This document shows, piece by piece, positions 62,457 to 64,000 of a stretch of DNA of 64,000 bases. Made by a program: the position numbers and the translations under genes. The stretch comes from Roseinatronobacter ekhonensis (lineage in GTDB: Bacteria > Pseudomonadota > Alphaproteobacteria > Rhodobacterales > Rhodobacteraceae). Position 1 is the stretch's first letter. Every line of letters starts with the position of its first letter. The stretch spans positions 62,001 through 126,000 of the forward strand of contig NZ_UIHC01000008.1 in assembly GCF_900499075.1 (NCBI RefSeq), read 5' to 3'. The notes under the pieces were generated by a model. It saw only the letters and a program-made list of their open reading frames with translations. It was not told the origin of the DNA and did no database searches.

Positions 62457-64000
62457 ATGACCCACACGACACCTTCGGCAGATTTTCTGTCCAGCCCCTT
62501 CGCCACACCCGTCACCCTGCCCGATTTCGATCCGGCTGGACCGGACCGCTTTTTCAACCGCGAAATGTCGTGGCTGGCCTTTAACTGGCGCGTGCTGGAA
62601 GAGGCCATGAACCCGCGCGTGCCGCTGCTGGAGCGGGTGCGCTTCCTGTCCATTTCAGCGGCCAATCTGGACGAGTTCTACACGGTGCGCGTTGCGGGCC
62701 TGCGCGAACTGGCGCGCGCCGGACATGTCACCCCGTCCGATGACGGCAAGACACCCGCCGAACAGCTTGTCCTGATCGATGCCGATGCGCGCCGCCTGAT
62801 GGATTACCAGCAAGAGGTCTGGGCCAGCCTGCGTCCGCTTCTGGCCGACGAAGGCATCACCATCCTGTCGCGCCATGACCTGACCGACGCGGATCGCGTC
62901 TGGTTGCAGGAATGGTATCTGGACAATGTGTTTCCGGTGCTCTCGCCGCTCGCGATTGACCCGGCGCACCCGTTTCCGTTCATCCCCAATGCAGGTTTCT
63001 CATTGGCGTTGGAGCTGGAGGATACCACCGGCCGCCAGTTGGACGCGCTTGTGCCCGTTCCCAGCCAGATCGACCGGTTTGTCCGCGTCGGCACCAACCC
63101 GATCCGTCTGCTGCCGCTGGAAGAGCTGATCCTCGCCGAACTCGACAGCCTGTTTCCCGGCTACGGGTTGCGCGGGTCGTGCACTTTCTCGGTGCTGCGC
63201 GACAGCGATCTGGAGGTTGAGGAAGAAGCCGAAGACCTTGTGCGCGAATTCGAAGTGGCGCTGAAACGCCGCCGTCGGGGCGAAGTGGTACGGCTGAAAG
63301 TCTCGCAAGGGGCCCCGGCCGATCTGCGCGATCTGGTCATGGACAAGCTGCGTGTCGATGCCGGCGAAGTGGTCGAGGTGCGCGGCATCATGGGTATCTC
63401 CACGCTCAAGGAACTGGTGCTGGACGAGCGCCCGGACCTGCTGTGGCCCAGCTTCAGCCCGCGCGTGCCCGAACGCGTGCAGGACCATGACGGCGACATG
63501 TTCGCCGCGATCCGCCAGAAGGACATGCTGCTGCACCACCCGTATGAGACCTTCGACATGGTGGTGCGCTTTCTGGAACAGGCCGCGCGCGACCCCGATG
63601 TGCTGGCCATTCGGCAAACGCTGTATCGCACCTCGCGCAACAGCCCCATCGTGGCGGCGCTGTGCGAGGCGGCCGAAGACGGCAAATCCGTCACCGCGCT
63701 GGTCGAGCTGAAAGCGCGCTTCGACGAGGCCGCGAATATCCGCCAGTCCCGCCGGCTGGAGCGCGCGGGCGCGCATGTCGTCTACGGTTTCGTGAACTAC
63801 AAGACCCATGCCAAGATCAGCACCGTGGTGCGCCGCGAAGGCGACCGGCTTGTGACCTATACCCATTGGGGCACCGGCAATTACCATCCCATTACCGCGC
63901 GCATTTATACCGACCTGTCGCTGTTCACCTGCGATGCGGCACTGGGGCGCGATGCGGCGCGGGTGTTCAACTATGTCTCGGGCTATGCCGAACCGGCAAA
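62457..64000 (+). CDS. ppk1: Polyphosphate kinase, 5' part (runs off window)
   Basis: 514 codons are present, about two thirds of a normal PPK1. RFFNREMSWLAFNWRVLEEA opens the N domain; DPAHPFPFIPNAGFSL starts the head domain; HHPYETFDMVVRFLEQAARDPDVLAIRQTLYRTS and LVELKARFDEAANI begin the catalytic part; NYKTHAKI carries the phosphoaccepting histidine and HWGTGNYHPITARIYTD follows. Polymerises ATP phosphate into polyphosphate. An earlier in-frame ATG at 62433 is possible; neither has a good ribosome site. Confidence 0.93.
   Translation, partial: MTHTTPSADFLSSPFATPVTLPDFDPAGPDRFFNREMSWLAFNWRVLEEAMNPRVPLLERVRFLSISAANLDEFYTVRVAGLRELARAGHVTPSDDGKTPAEQLVLIDADARRLMDYQQEVWASLRPLLADEGITILSRHDLTDADRVWLQEWYLDNVFPVLSPLAIDPAHPFPFIPNAGFSLALELEDTTGRQLDALVPVPSQIDRFVRVGTNPIRLLPLEELILAELDSLFPGYGLRGSCTFSVLRDSDLEVEEEAEDLVREFEVALKRRRRGEVVRLKVSQGAPADLRDLVMDKLRVDAGEVVEVRGIMGISTLKELVLDERPDLLWPSFSPRVPERVQDHDGDMFAAIRQKDMLLHHPYETFDMVVRFLEQAARDPDVLAIRQTLYRTSRNSPIVAALCEAAEDGKSVTALVELKARFDEAANIRQSRRLERAGAHVVYGFVNYKTHAKISTVVRREGDRLVTYTHWGTGNYHPITARIYTDLSLFTCDAALGRDAARVFNYVSGYAEPA

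Overview
The window reads as a contiguous piece of chromosome from an alphaproteobacterium of the order Rhodobacterales (Rhodobacteraceae); the genus cannot be fixed from the sequence. Support: high GC with strong G/C third-position bias; a circularly permuted two-piece tmRNA; class I LysRS; short bacterial ProRS; SspB of the alpha type; double cold-shock-domain protein; an L21 protein carrying the extra C-terminal helix-hairpin-helix domain; the HdaA and PPK neighbourhood. No insertion sequence, prophage, integrase or CRISPR array was seen. Coding is dense, with many 1-4 base ATGA-type overlaps.

Layout. 1-4.4 kb: 5' end of sspB, the permuted ssrA gene, and a sitABCD-type manganese/iron ABC transporter behind a promoter whose spacer is a perfect operator palindrome. 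4.4-10.6 kb: a His-rich anchored protein, carboxylesterase, 3-methyladenine glycosylase, MFS carrier, acyl-CoA synthetase, surface-type lipoprotein. 10.6-14.9 kb: tRNA-Pro(UGG), DUF192 protein, double cold-shock protein, pdxH, fabI, gpt, MipA-like porin. 15-20.8 kb: ppiD, trpE, methyltransferase, rimO. 20.8-27.9 kb: small secreted proteins, a probable FNR-controlled small RNA, an alpha/beta-hydrolase-like protein, VOC protein, a TPR protein with near-identical repeats, proS. 27.9-31 kb: carA, a YqeY protein, an AGE-family epimerase. 31-38.5 kb: the rod-shape cluster mreB-mreC-mreD-mrdA-rodA followed without a gap by a 2-hydroxyacid dehydrogenase. 38.5-41.7 kb: rhodanese, rplU-rpmA, acetyltransferase, infC with an apparent AUA start codon. 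41.8-43.7 kb: a membrane-anchored, extremely acidic 11-residue-repeat protein and a SPOR protein. 43.8-47 kb: nucleoside salvage operon cdd-deoB-add-upp. 47.2-51.6 kb: maeB and prpE, the latter preceded by repeated TTTGCAAA boxes. 51.8-56.6 kb: HPt protein with a degenerate NtrC-type regulator, SDR, HIG1 protein, cobalamin adenosyltransferase, DUF4864 protein, CHAD protein. 56.6-64 kb: ZIP transporter, lysS, TerB-like protein, PerM/AI-2E family protein, hdaA, a three-domain YbaY-MliC-META protein, and the 5' part of ppk running off the end.

Most of the window is core housekeeping. The points that repay attention are regulatory or structural: the AUA start of infC; a perfect FNR box beside a convincing terminator with no gene between them; the 11-mer repeat protein with no basic residue in its last 258 residues; a response regulator that kept its Walker A but lost the GAFTGA loop and the Walker B acids and is coupled to an HPt protein; and operator arrangements at sitA and prpE.
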